Shown: piece after piece, positions 37,422 through 46,539 of the stretch | Numbering within the stretch: position 1 is the first letter of the stretch | Layout: each line of letters opens with the position of its first letter | From: Tretioscincus oriximinensis | Taxonomy: Eukaryota; Chordata; Lepidosauria; Squamata; Gymnophthalmidae | DNA: 64,000 nucleotides | Assembly: GCA_022410635.1 (NCBI GenBank) | Contig: JAJVDF010000342.1 | Coordinates: forward strand, 1,027,059-1,091,058 | Direction of reading: 5' to 3' | Made by a program: the position numbers and the translations under genes | Notes under the pieces: generated by a model | Told to the model about the DNA's origin: nothing | The model's input: only the letters and a program-made list of their open reading frames with translations | The model's database searches: none

Positions 37422-37617
37422 GAAATTGAAAAAGTATTTTTCTTGCTTATAAAATAATGCATTTGCAGCGGATGGCTAAGGAAGGAGTCCACACATTTAT
37501 CAATTTTAACAATAATTTATTAACAAGTTAACAATAGTGCAAAACAAAACCCTAACGCAAGTTCGTTACAATTTAAACCCGAAATCTAAAGTGCTTTAAA
37601 GTTGAACCCATGGAACA

Positions 37618-37668
37618 GATAATTAACCAAAGTTGATAATTAACCAAAGTTGATAATTAACCAAAGTT
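37618..37668. repeat. 17-bp tandem repeat, three perfect copies
   Basis: GATAATTAACCAAAGTT occurs three times head to tail (37618, 37635, 37652), inside the non-coding 3' part of the Ngaro-type element. Confidence 0.95.
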
Positions 37669-38149
37669 GGAGAGGAATCGGCCAAGGCTAGTGAAGGCAC
37701 GTGGCAGGCGCAGCACCTTGCCGAAGGGGAGGCCAGTTACAATCCGGTCCCGGCTCCCACCGCCGGTATGACCATGTGCCCGGCTCCCACCGCCGGGTCA
37801 CGTGACCAGCTGGGCGGCTCGGGACTTTCGACCACCTTTTCCTCTAAGTCCCGAGCCTTGCCTTTAACCCTAGCGGGCCTGGCCTTGTTGGGTACTAAAC
37901 AAAGGGATCTTTGAGGCTACTGGGCTCTCATGGATCATTCCCGTGTACAGCCCACCTCAAAGACTCCAAGCTTGCTTCGGCCCCACCCCTACCCAAGGGT
38001 AAGTCCACAAGCTCGGAACCCTTTTAAGAAGGGCCCCTATACTATGAGGTAGTCAAATGTTTACCTATATGCTGCTTTTATGACTCCTCTTTCCCCTGGC
38101 AAGGTGCGCCCACCGCCACAAGAGCAATGCTCTCCGCCAGCCACGTCAA
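37669..38149 (-). other. Non-coding 3' region of the Ngaro-type element
   Basis: GC-rich, with CCCGGCTCCCACCGCCGG-like blocks repeated at about 37746 and 37779. It shares ordered blocks (GGCCAAGGCT, GGCGCAGCACCTTG, CCCTACCCAAGGGTAAG, GAGGTAGTCA) with 46700-47060 and partly with 12320-12680. These are therefore family-specific terminal sequences. No frame is supported. Confidence 0.6.
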
Positions 38150-38772
38150 TTATAACAACCAGTCCAAAAGGGCCACCTGAATGCCCTCAAGCCAGACCTG
38201 CATGCCCGCATCCGTCAAGTGTACACCATCTGAGCTAAACAGATGGGTTGCTTGTGAGTTAAACGCCTTATGGTAAACTGCAATCCCACCTGCCTGCAGT
38301 ACCTTGCGTACAATCCTAGAGTTTATCTTGCGGCTGGCATAATTCACTTTATTGGGGTCGGGCACGCCTCTCCATTGTAAACGAAACAGCAACTGGGACC
38401 ATACCAACTTGGTATTTGGCATCAGCACCTTGAATCTCTCTAAATCCGCCAAAATAACATGCAGCAACTGGATGCTCTTCATTTCCGTGAGATCATTCTC
38501 CCCAAGTTGAATAACGACGGCATCGGGAGCTCCCCATCGTCCAACGCTTGAAAAAGCAGCGGGTACAGCTGCCGCCATCTCATGCCACGCTGACCCATCC
38601 AGTACACTCTTGTCCCTGCCGGAAGTACCAAATACCGGGACCACCGTGATCTGGCGGCGTATTCCCCAGCCCAGTAGACGATGNTGTGCCCCACGACCCA
38701 TATGCGGCGAACCCGGGCTGTCAACATTGAAACAGGAAAAAACATAACAGTGTTAGTGCAACAGAAGTTCAA
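38150..38772 (-). pseudogene. SGNH-hydrolase-like ORF of the Ngaro element, one frameshift
   Basis: The downstream frame (38150-38701) holds VVIQLGENDL (block III GxND: G67, N69, D70) and DGVHLTDAG (block V D158/H161), the catalytic signatures of the SGNH/GDSL hydrolase fold. The upstream frame (down to about 38500, starting 38772) holds RIWVVGH.IVYWA, a block-I-like element in which H replaces the usual D of GDS, and RGMRW. These two parts lie in different frames, so one indel at about 38500-38560 splits the gene. An N also falls inside block I, so sequence error is possible. It begins directly after the recombinase stop (38775). The role in the element is unknown; esterase activity is only inferred from the family. 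Confidence 0.75.
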
Positions 38773-38774
38773 GT

Positions 38775-39755
38775 TCAGATAGCTTCTCCCACCCTAACAT
38801 ACCCCCGGTATGCCTGAGAGCGCCATCTCCCAATCGCTTGTATCCCAGCCGTAGGAACCCCTAATGCCGCTGCCTCCGTGGCAGCCCCTATCCTAAATGA
38901 ATGCAAGGCAAATTCTCCCGAAGGAAGTCCCAGTTGGTGAATTGCCNCCCTCAAGACCNAAACCGCCTGATAACGCGATAGATAAGCCCCGTTCCCGTGT
39001 ATAAGAAAGGGGCCGGGGCGGTTTGGCCTGATGGCAAGGAATTCCCTGGTACTTCTCCAAGGGCAGGGGCCTGGGCCTTGAACAGGTAACAAACGTATGA
39101 GGGCCCCCCTTCCTTNCTGATCCGTCTTGGACCTTCTTAAAGTAATGGCCACACCGGTCCCGGTAATGGAAACGTCNTCACCCTGAACCGTGGCAGGACC
39201 CGAATTCCTTGCCCTAGAAATAATATCGGCAGGCCTAAGCGCCCCAAAAAACATCAAAGTAAAGGCAGTCCCAAAAAGAGCAGCTTCAAAANTGCTGCTA
39301 CATAAACGGGGNAGCAANGCAATGATNTTGCCTAGCTCTAAGTAAGTAANTGGGCGCNGCGAATCCTGCNTTGGGGGGGAAGCCCTGGTCCANCCGGCGA
39401 CTGCTCTCCTAGCCAGGAATGACCCGCAGGCCATTGGGCAGCCCATAAAGTTGGCCCAAAATTGAATAGCAGCCAGTTGGATCTTGATGGTTTTTGCAGC
39501 CCGGCCAGAACTGCGCAGGCTAGCCAGGTACATAAGAACTGTCTGTTCTGTAAACTTTCCTCTGTTGGGNCCATCNATCCCCCACGCAAACCGAGAAAAT
39601 GCAGCAAAGGCGTTACGATATGCTGTACGGGTAGAAGGAGCAATGGAGTCCCAAACTCCTTGATTGATCAGTTCCTCCCAAGTTCCCATAGATGCGCTGG
39701 GAACTGCTCCTGNTGAGGGGCTGCTTCTGGGGCCAGCTGCNTGAATCGATCCCAC
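38775..39755 (-). CDS. Tyrosine recombinase (YR) of the Ngaro element
   Basis: The 326-codon frame has an N-terminal SAM-like helical DNA-binding part (about residues 25-110; WEELINQGVWDSIAPSTRTA) and a catalytic part. Visible catalytic positions are R174 (GALRPADI), H285-x-x-R288 (LHSFRIGAATEAAALG) and G309-R-W. The nucleophilic tyrosine is probably Y319 (AYRGYVR), with Y316 as the alternative. This is the R...HxxR...Y pattern of DIRS/Ngaro integrases, which would insert the circular cDNA. The start at 39755 lies within the RT frame (88-base overlap, different phase); the first true start could be a later methionine (M23). Several X residues come from N calls. No stop interrupts it. Confidence 0.88.
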   Translation of the reverse strand: MGSIXAAGPRSSPSXGAVPSASMGTWEELINQGVWDSIAPSTRTAYRNAFAAFSRFAWGXDXPNRGKFTEQTVLMYLASLRSSGRAAKTIKIQLAAIQFWANFMGCPMACGSFLARRAVAXWTRASPPXQDSXRPXTYLELGXIIXLXPRLCSSXFEAALFGTAFTLMFFGALRPADIISRARNSGPATVQGXDVSITGTGVAITLRRSKTDQXGRGALIRLLPVQGPGPCPWRSTREFLAIRPNRPGPFLIHGNGAYLSRYQAVXVLRXAIHQLGLPSGEFALHSFRIGAATEAAALGVPTAGIQAIGRWRSQAYRGYVRVGEAI

Positions 39756-40588
39756 TGGTGACGGGAGAGAGCATCAGCCAGGTTATTCTCAACTCCAGGT
39801 ACATGCATGGAGGTAAAATTAATATTGGCATTTAAACATGTTAACACAAATTCCCTAACTAGTCTCATGACCCTAGCAGACTTAGAAGTTTGCTTATTAA
39901 CAATCTGTACCACTGCCGCATTATCGCACCAGAAAGTCACCTGTCTGTTGCGAAAGCTATTCTCCCATATGGTAACTGCAACCAGTATGGGGAAGAATTC
40001 TAGAAAGGTGAGATCCCTGCATATCCCCGAGGACAACCAGTCCTCGGGCCATGCTTGGGCACACCATCGATCCTGGTAGTAAAGGCCAAATCCAATGCCC
40101 CCAGCTGCATCCGAAAATATTTGAAGGCCGTGCCCGGGCACCAATGGGGTAAGCCACACAGACACTCCGTTGTAACGAGACAAAAATCTTTCCCATACTC
40201 TCAAGTCTTGCTTAATGCCCGTCGTGACTCGTATGTGATGATGTGGTGCGGTTATGCCTTTCGTGGAGTGAGCCAATCTGGCGCAAAAGGCCCGACCAGG
40301 ACGCACAACTCGGCATGCAAAATTGAGATTACCCAACAGAACCTGCATTTCCCTAAGCGTCACCTTACTTCGCGCTAGCATTTCCGTAATGAGGCCTCTC
40401 ATCTTGGTCAGTTTATCGACAGGCAGTCTAGATTCCCCTTTAACCGAGTCCAATGTTATTCCTAGATAAATTAATTCGGCTGTCGGGCCCTCCGTCTTGT
40501 CCTTAGCCAAAGGAACTCCCAATTCCTGAGCTAGTCCTTGAAAGTTAGTCAATAGCTGTTGGCATTGGGCGGAGTCCCGAGGTCCTAC
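39572..40588. repeat. Direct tandem duplication, unit 1 (1,017 bp)
   Basis: It is nearly identical to 40589-41605 at a constant offset of 1,017 bases, checked at ATCNATCCCCCACGCAAACC near 39574/40590, GCAGCAAAGGCG at 39601/40618 and GGTCCTAC ending at 40588/41605. The unit spans the RT C-terminal half and the start of the recombinase. Several positions that differ are N in one copy. Confidence 0.95.
39668..40588 (-). pseudogene. Duplicated RT C-terminal / RNase H segment
   Basis: A second copy of the last about 307 codons of the RT-RNase H protein runs from the FVGPRDSAQ region just after the YLDD box to the common C-terminus. RNase H residues (FSDAAG, TFLEF, FWCDNAA, ADALSR) are present. 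At its upstream edge it is joined at 40588/40589 to recombinase N-terminal coding sequence in another reading context. It thus lacks the RT palm and is not a functional enzyme by itself. Confidence 0.85.
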
Positions 40589-41605
40589 NATCGATCCCCC
40601 ACGCAAACCGAGAAAATGCAGCAAAGGCGTTACGATATGCTGTACGGGTTGAAGGAGCAATGGAGTCCCAAACTCCTTGATTGATCAGTTCCTCCCAAGT
40701 TCCCATAGATGCGCTGGGAACTGCTCCTGTTGAGGGGCTGCTTCTGGGGCNAGCTGCNTGAATCGATCCCACTGGTGACGGGAGAGAGCATCAGCCAGGT
40801 TATTCTCAACTCCAGGTACATGCATGGAGNTAAAATTAATATTGGCATTTAAACATGTTAACACAAATTCCCTAACTAGTCTCATGACCCTAGCAGACTT
40901 AGAAGTTTGCTTATTAACAATCTGNACCACTGCCGCATTATCGCACCAGAAAGTCACCTGTCTGTTGCGAAAGCTATTCTCCCATATGGTAACTGCAACC
41001 AGTATGGGGAAGAATTCTAGAAAGGTGAGATCCCTGCATATCCCCGAGGACAACCAGTCCTCGGGCCATGCTTGGGCACACCATCGATCCTGGTAGTAAA
41101 GGCCAAATCCAATGCCCCCAGCTGCATCCGAAAATATTTGAAGGCCGTGCCCAGGCACCAATGGGGTAAGCCACACAGACACTCNGTTGTAACGAGACAA
41201 AAATCTTTCCCATACTCTCAAGTCTTGCTTAATGCCTGTCGTGACTCGTATGTGATGATGTGGTGCGGTTATGCCTTTCGTGGAGTGAGCCAATCTGGCG
41301 CAAAAGGCCCGACCAGGACGCACAACTCNGCATGCAAAATTGAGATTACCCAANAGAACCTGCATTTCCCTNAGCGTCACCTTACTTCGCGCTAGCATTT
41401 CCGTAATGAGGCCTCTCATCTTGGTCAGTTTATCGACAGGCAGTCTAGATTCCCCTTTAACCGAGTCCAGTGTTATTCCTAGATAAATTAATTCGGCTGT
41501 NGGGCCCTCCGTCTTGTCCTTAGCCAAAGGAACTCCCAATTCCTGAGCTAGTCCTTGAAAGTTAGTCAATAGCTGTTGGCATTGGGCGGAGTCCCGAGGT
41601 CCTAC
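40589..41605. repeat. Direct tandem duplication, unit 2 (1,017 bp)
   Basis: Second copy of the 1,017-bp unit (39572-40588). Its left part holds a truncated recombinase start (40589-40772) and its right part is the C-terminal part of the full RT frame. 1,017 is a multiple of three. The arrangement leaves one full RT and one full recombinase intact. Confidence 0.95.
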
Positions 41606-42277
41606 AAAAAGGAAGTCATCTAAGTAATGNGTGACATATGGATATGGGGATCTCTGTTTGATCTCCCATTCCAGAAAAGTACTGAACGACTCGAATGCAG
41701 CACAGGCTATTGAACAGCCCATGGGCATCGTCTTGTCCACGTACCAGAGGTCATTAAATTTAAAACCTAGAAAGTGAAAATCTTCAGGATGTATTGGGAG
41801 TAACCTGAAGGCGGACTCTATGTCGCACTTTGCCATTAGGGCGCCATGGCCACAGTCCTTCAGCAAGCACACCGCTACGTCAATGGTGGCGTACTTAACC
41901 CTGCACAAAGCAGGGTCGATACCGTCATTGACACTCGCCCCACGAGGATAGGACAAGTGGTGTATGAGCCTAAACTCNCCCGGTGCCTTTTTCGGAACTA
42001 CGCCAAGCGGGGAAACCCTCAGGTTAGGGAGGGGGCAGGCAGAGAAAGGGCCCGCCACTCTTCCTAAGGAGCATTCTTTTTGTATTTTGGTTGCTGCAAC
42101 CTCTGGTNGAAGGCGTAATGATTTAAGATTGTCGCAATCTGATACCTGATTAGCGCAATCAGCGGGGATCCTAAAACCACATGTGAACCCAGATGCTAAA
42201 TATTCGGCTGCCTTTCTATCTGGGTAGGCTTTGAGTAGGTGTACCAGCCGTGTGCTGTCTATGGGGGAAGGGGCCAT
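40685..42277 (-). CDS. Reverse transcriptase-RNase H of the Ngaro element
   Basis: The 530-codon frame carries RT motifs: EFRLIHHLSYPRG (about 101-113), KCDIESAFRLLPI with the first catalytic aspartate (D152), TMPMGCSIACAAFE (183-196), and YLDD (218-221) with the catalytic pair. GITLDSVKGESRLP (267-280) corresponds to the thumb-side motif. RNase H follows, with D384 (IFSDAAGGIG), E421, D446 (FWCDNAA) and D496 (NLADALSR). Length and order match DIRS-order RTs. It lies in the same frame as gag, separated by one TGA (42302-42304) plus eight sense codons, so it could be made by readthrough or from its own ATG. X residues come from single N calls; no stop interrupts it. Confidence 0.92.
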   Translation of the reverse strand: MAPSPIDSTRLVHLLKAYPDRKAAEYLASGFTCGFRIPADCANQVSDCDNLKSLRLXPEVAATKIQKECSLGRVAGPFSACPLPNLRVSPLGVVPKKAPXEFRLIHHLSYPRGASVNDGIDPALCRVKYATIDVAVCLLKDCGHGALMAKCDIESAFRLLPIHPEDFHFLGFKFNDLWYVDKTMPMGCSIACAAFESFSTFLEWEIKQRSPYPYVXHYLDDFLFVGPRDSAQCQQLLTNFQGLAQELGVPLAKDKTEGXTAELIYLGITLDSVKGESRLPVDKLTKMRGLITEMLARSKVTXREMQVXLGNLNFACXVVRPGRAFCARLAHSTKGITAPHHHIRVTTGIKQDLRVWERFLSRYNXVSVWLTPLVPGHGLQIFSDAAGGIGFGLYYQDRWCAQAWPEDWLSSGICRDLTFLEFFPILVAVTIWENSFRNRQVTFWCDNAAVXQIVNKQTSKSARVMRLVREFVLTCLNANINFXSMHVPGVENNLADALSRHQWDRFXQXAPEAAPQQEQFPAHLWELGRN

Positions 42278-42301
42278 GGTATTAAGAGAAAGGGGATAGC
42301 G

Positions 42302-43633
42302 TCATGCTTTAGCTGCGGCCGTTGGGGCTCCTCCCCCTGGACCCCCTCTTTTTCCAGGAAACGGCCGATTGGACTTCCCGCCTCTAAAGAAGCCATCACC
42401 TTCCCTGCAGTGGGTTCTAGGGTGCTGCCCCCCNCACCTATTGCATGCGTGTTCGTATTTACAGCCAACCCTAGTACAATTTCCATTGTTGAATTCCCAG
42501 CAGAATAACCTCCTAAAGGATGGCCTGATCCCTATACGCCTTTTGAAATCAATGGCTGGAGCCGTGACTGAGGCTGAATGCGTCGCTTGGGGAACAGTGG
42601 TGAGCCATATGTGATGAACAATGNCATCCCAGCGGACTGAAGGGGAATTAGAGGCGAATTTCCTAAATCNCTCGTCATATTCCATTGCCGCCTGATCCCC
42701 TCCCAGGGCCCTGGCCTTGAGCACATTATTCATGTGCCCGAAAAGCTGCCAAGCCCTTTCGGGAAATACAGCAGAAACTACACGAGAAAATTCCGTGAAG
42801 CAAACTATCCAATTATCGAAATTTTTATCCACTAGGCTAACGCGGCTGGACTTTTTGCGTTTGCCGGAATAAGGTTTGGGAGTCTCGTGATTAGCTAGAC
42901 TGAAAATATTCACGTAATGGCCATCTAGAATCTTATTTCTAAGCTTTCTAGGGAGGTGGGATCCTGGNGGATCCGCCGCTAGGCTAGTGTCAACCTGAGT
43001 TACTGCTTCCGATAGATCAATTAACGAGGGGCACTTGGCCTCCTTGCGATTCTTAATTAGCCAACTCGGCANACCCGTCACCNGGATGCCCNCTTGCCAA
43101 TAAGAGCGCCCCTCGCGCTCTTCAGAGGACCCAGAAGAACTGCTACCTGANGTACTTCTGCTNGTCTCNCTCCTGCGTCTCCGTCGGTGTCTGCCCCTAC
43201 CACCGTCGCCCCGCTCACCAGTACTTCCGGTCGCGTCACCCACACTGGGACCTGCTGGTGAAGACACTTCGTGGCAGTCCGTAGGTGCCCCATCCTGGGG
43301 TACCGGAACCGCCGTCATTTGGTCCGCAGGCCCGGCTCGCGCTGCAATGGGGGNCAAAACCGGAACCGGACCTGAAGTCGCCGTGGGTACTGGAGCTGTG
43401 GGGGAAGAAGCTGCCCTGTTGGCATCTATTAGCTCTCTCATTAAATTTGTCAGGTGGCCCACTGTTTCCCTAAATTCGGACATAGAACNGTCCTGTGTGG
43501 GAGGCTGCACTGGCCATGCCGGCAATGGGCCATCCCTTGGTAGTANTGGGAGACGAGGGACCTGAGCCCCTGTAGCTAGCCTCCCTCTGCCCCGGCCCCT
43601 GNCACGGCCCCTGGCTTGTCGGCCCCTGGGCAT
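42302..43633 (-). CDS. Gag-like protein of the Ngaro element
   Basis: The start is taken at the ATG at 43633 (MPRGRQARGR), because an upstream methionine (43687) adds only a hydrophobic stretch that looks like translated leader. Counting from 43687 the frame has 461 codons. Its parts are an N-terminal Arg/Gly-rich region; a proline/alanine-rich low-complexity stretch; an Arg/Ser-rich stretch (about 170-195); a conserved-looking central domain (about 215-380; PYSGKRKKSSRVSLVDKNFD, FTEFSRVVSAVFPERAWQLF); and a CCCH zinc finger with C396-x7-C404-x4-C409-x3-H413. A Gly/Arg-rich tail follows. This is a plausible nucleocapsid-type RNA-binding protein. It ends with TGA at 42302-42304. Several residues are undetermined because of N calls. 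Confidence 0.82.
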   Translation of the reverse strand: MPRGRQARGRXRGRGRGRLATGAQVPRLPXLPRDGPLPAWPVQPPTQDXSMSEFRETVGHLTNLMRELIDANRAASSPTAPVPTATSGPVPVLXPIAARAGPADQMTAVPVPQDGAPTDCHEVSSPAGPSVGDATGSTGERGDGGRGRHRRRRRXEXSRSXSGSSSSGSSEEREGRSYWQXGIXVTGXPSWLIKNRKEAKCPSLIDLSEAVTQVDTSLAADXPGSHLPRKLRNKILDGHYVNIFSLANHETPKPYSGKRKKSSRVSLVDKNFDNWIVCFTEFSRVVSAVFPERAWQLFGHMNNVLKARALGGDQAAMEYDEXFRKFASNSPSVRWDXIVHHIWLTTVPQATHSASVTAPAIDFKRRIGIRPSFRRLFCWEFNNGNCTRVGCKYEHACNRXGGQHPRTHCREGDGFFRGGKSNRPFPGKRGGPGGGAPTAAAKA

Positions 43634-43771
43634 TTTCAATTNNACAAGTAAGGAACAAAACAATACAAGAGAATGCCAATTANTCAAGGCAATNCAAAAC
43701 TAACTTAACAATATAACNAGCAAAAGTAGTATTCAATAACAAAAAACCCCTTCTTCTTTTTTTTTTTTTTT

Positions 43772-44012
43772 NTNNNNNNNNNNNNNNNNNNNNNNNNNNN
43801 NNNNNNNNNNNNNNNNNNNNNNNNNNNNNNNNNNNNNNNNNNNNNNNNNNNNNNNNNNNNNNNNNNNNNNNNNNNNNNNNNNNNNNNNNNNNNNNNNNNN
43901 NNNNNNNNNNNNNNNNNNNNNNNNNNNNNNNNNNNNNNNNNNNNNNNNNNNNNNNNNNNNNNNNNNNNNNNNNNNNNNNNNNNNNNNNNNNNNNNNNNNT
44001 TNNTTNNTTNNT
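43772..44012. other. Assembly gap (N run) inside the Ngaro leader
   Basis: A T-rich run at 43754-43771 passes into a near-continuous block of N, with isolated T calls at both edges. The gap lies between the gag start and the GC-rich leader. The true length is unknown. The frame spanning it is meaningless. Confidence 1.
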
Positions 44013-44790
44013 TTTAATTCTCATTTATTATTACTTAATATAATTGTTTATCNATTAACTTTAATCTTATAATATCTTGCACACGCGGGAAGGCCCTTAA
44101 AAAGGAAAAAGGCCTCAACCACGTGGCTAGGCCCCGCGGCAACGGTTGGCTTTGAAAAGCCAGCCGGCCGAGTCGCGCCCCTTTATCAAAACCAAAAAGG
44201 GGGGGGGGGTAACTGGCCAGCGAGGTGCCGGCACTCTCAGGCCTTTGGCCTTATTTTATGAGGGGGGGGGCAAAATAAATTGCCTCCTCCAAACCCCTAA
44301 GAGGTGGGAGGCCCCCGGGCCCGGCCAAAAGGCCGGGAAATTGCCCAGCCCGCCGAAGGGGTACCTCCCGGAGCCCTCCCGCTGCCGGGAAGGCTACTTC
44401 CCGACTCCGGGCACGCAGCAAGCCTAGGGCAGCTCGCGTTCCAGATCTCCGCCGGCTTACCTAAATTTAGAATATCCAATTCTGCGGCGGAGCTGGGCCC
44501 GGAGTATTTTGCCGGCTAAGAGCTGCGGCCACGTGGCCAAAATGGCGACGGGGCTGCAGAGGAGCGCGCGAAAGACGTCTTCTCCCTTCGCGCACCGCCG
44601 GCAAATGAGGGAGACGGGAGGGGCGAGCTGGGTTATATACCCACTCGCTCCTCCCCCGTCGCAGGCCGGCGCGTCACATCCCGTCGCCCACTCAGGGCAA
44701 CGAGATGGAGGCGCGAGTCCTAGACGGGCTCCCCCCGCCACCGGCCGCAACTCTCGGCGCCAGCCCAGTCAGGCCGGTAAGCCGATTTCT
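44013..44790 (-). promoter_or_regulatory. 5' leader and TATA promoter region of the Ngaro element
   Basis: It is GC-rich with G-runs (44202-44210, 44262-44270). On the minus strand it has a TATATAA box (plus coordinates 44634-44639) in GC-rich context and a GGCCACGTGG palindrome near 44527-44536. The same pair, TATA box and GCCACGTGG, occurs in the related remnant at about 47788-47884. It probably drives minus-strand transcription of gag-RT-YR. Open frames here on both strands are GC shadows. Confidence 0.5.
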
Positions 44791-46539
44791 TTGAATTACT
44801 GAATAAATTATTGTTCAGTCTGAACTAGTGGCAAATGTCCTACAACTAATTTTTGTAGGATTTTATTTAAAAAAAATCTCTTTGGAAGTTTTTGTAAAAA
44901 TGCTCAATTAACATTAGAGAAGAACAATATTTTCACATTAAGTATAACTATCTCTGTTCATGGCTGTATAGCTTTAGACTGTCATTAGTTTTATTTGAAC
45001 TTGCAGTTACTAATACATAACTTTTGTTGTTATTTCATAGAGTTTAATAATTGCACTGATTGTGTGTGTGGGAGCTAATAAACAACAATTTTGAAAGCAA
45101 AGGTCACATATGTCTTACAAACAGATATGAAAACAACTTCCTTTCACAACTACCACTATACAATACAGAAACGTATCTTGGCTATACAAAAACAAAGCAA
45201 AATCTACTTTACAATTTTAATTCACTTTGTGCTGAAGCAATCTATTCCAAGGTTAAACACTCCATAATATATAAATCACTTTAATGCCTCCTTAAATAGT
45301 CAGTTCATAATGTGACTCTTAATTACGTTTTGAGCATTATTTTGGTTTCTATTCTTCAGGATGTAATTTCATAAGACCTATTGATTGCAATAACAGAATA
45401 ATATCTCACTTCACAATTGCTTGCATGATCAGGATATTGGCCTCAAATATTTATTTCAAAACATTTGACCTGTAAGATACATTGCACCAAGACAATTTTA
45501 AAAGCAGATGTTTCTTGGTAAACTTAAAACTAAAAACTCAATACAATATTGCTCTAAGAAGGGTTTGATTAATACAAATGTATTTTGTTTATTCAAAATG
45601 TGTTTGAAAATTCTCCTTGGATTTCTTATTAGTATTTTATAAATGTGTGAATGTTTAGCAATTGGCAATATGATTTCTATCAGGGTAAACATATGGCTTT
45701 GCAACTGTCTGCTTTTGCAATTAATGAGACTATAATGGATCTTGGAAGGACAAGGACATAACTGAGAGTGTAATCAGATAGTGTTTTTAGTAATTCTTCT
45801 AAGAAAAAGTGTCCCTTCCATAGAGGTACCCATATGAGAAAATTAAGTCTAACCTTGTTTTTCCTTGTTTTCGTGTTCTTCACATCCATCTTCCATAACA
45901 AAACATGAGTACAGATGAGTTACTCCACTACTCAGCTTTCTGCAATTCTAATTGGTTGCTCATCAACAACACTTGTTCCCAGCTGTGATTGATAACATTT
46001 CCCTCCTCCATACCTAATAGCTTCCTACCAATCTAACTAAAGACACACACTCTGTGTTATTTTATCCCAAATGTGGAAGCGATGGAATAAGGATAATTTA
46101 GAAAGAAAATATCTGTCCTTACAACTTCATACTTGTCCAAAGAGTGTCTCATTCCCATCTAATCACATCTATAAAGATACAAAATGGTACTGTTGACTGA
46201 ACATTGATTTGCTTTTCAAAACTAGACATTTGTAACACCAACTCTATACTTGAGAGAACTCTTTCTTGGTATGTCGGTCTCGTGCTGCTCCACTACCATT
46301 ATCACATTCAATCCTCTTACCTCAAAGCACACAAGGTGAAACTTGCTAGAAATTTATTCCCAATAAAATAGTTTAGGATGGCAATATGCTCTTATTTATT
46401 CAGAATATACGTTTGCTGTTTAAGGACTTGGCTGCGTAAACTATTTCTGAATCTATGCTTATTGTATTTATTAGCATAGTTGTTCTAATTTGCTGGTGGA
46501 TGGCCATTTGGCAGAAAGGAGCGACAACCATTTATGTGA
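44791..46539. other. AT-rich stretch, nothing recognised
   Basis: Ordinary AT-rich DNA between two Ngaro-type elements. No supported gene or repeat edge. Confidence 0.4.

Larger units (their letters stand above)
37450..44790 (-). mobile_element. Ngaro-type (DIRS order) tyrosine-recombinase retrotransposon
   Basis: In minus-strand order it has a GC-rich leader with a TATA box, gag with a CCCH zinc finger, reverse transcriptase-RNase H, tyrosine recombinase and an SGNH hydrolase. This gene set is that of vertebrate Ngaro elements in the DIRS order. Such elements insert through a recombinase and have no LTR integrase; no integrase or aspartic protease is visible here. The ends are approximate: the split direct repeats known for Ngaro were not identified. 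The interior holds a 1,017-bp direct duplication, scattered single N calls and an assembly gap at 43772-44012. Confidence 0.88.

Noticed and set aside
43680..44024. 114-codon frame across the N block
   Set aside because: It consists mostly of undetermined residues in an assembly gap.
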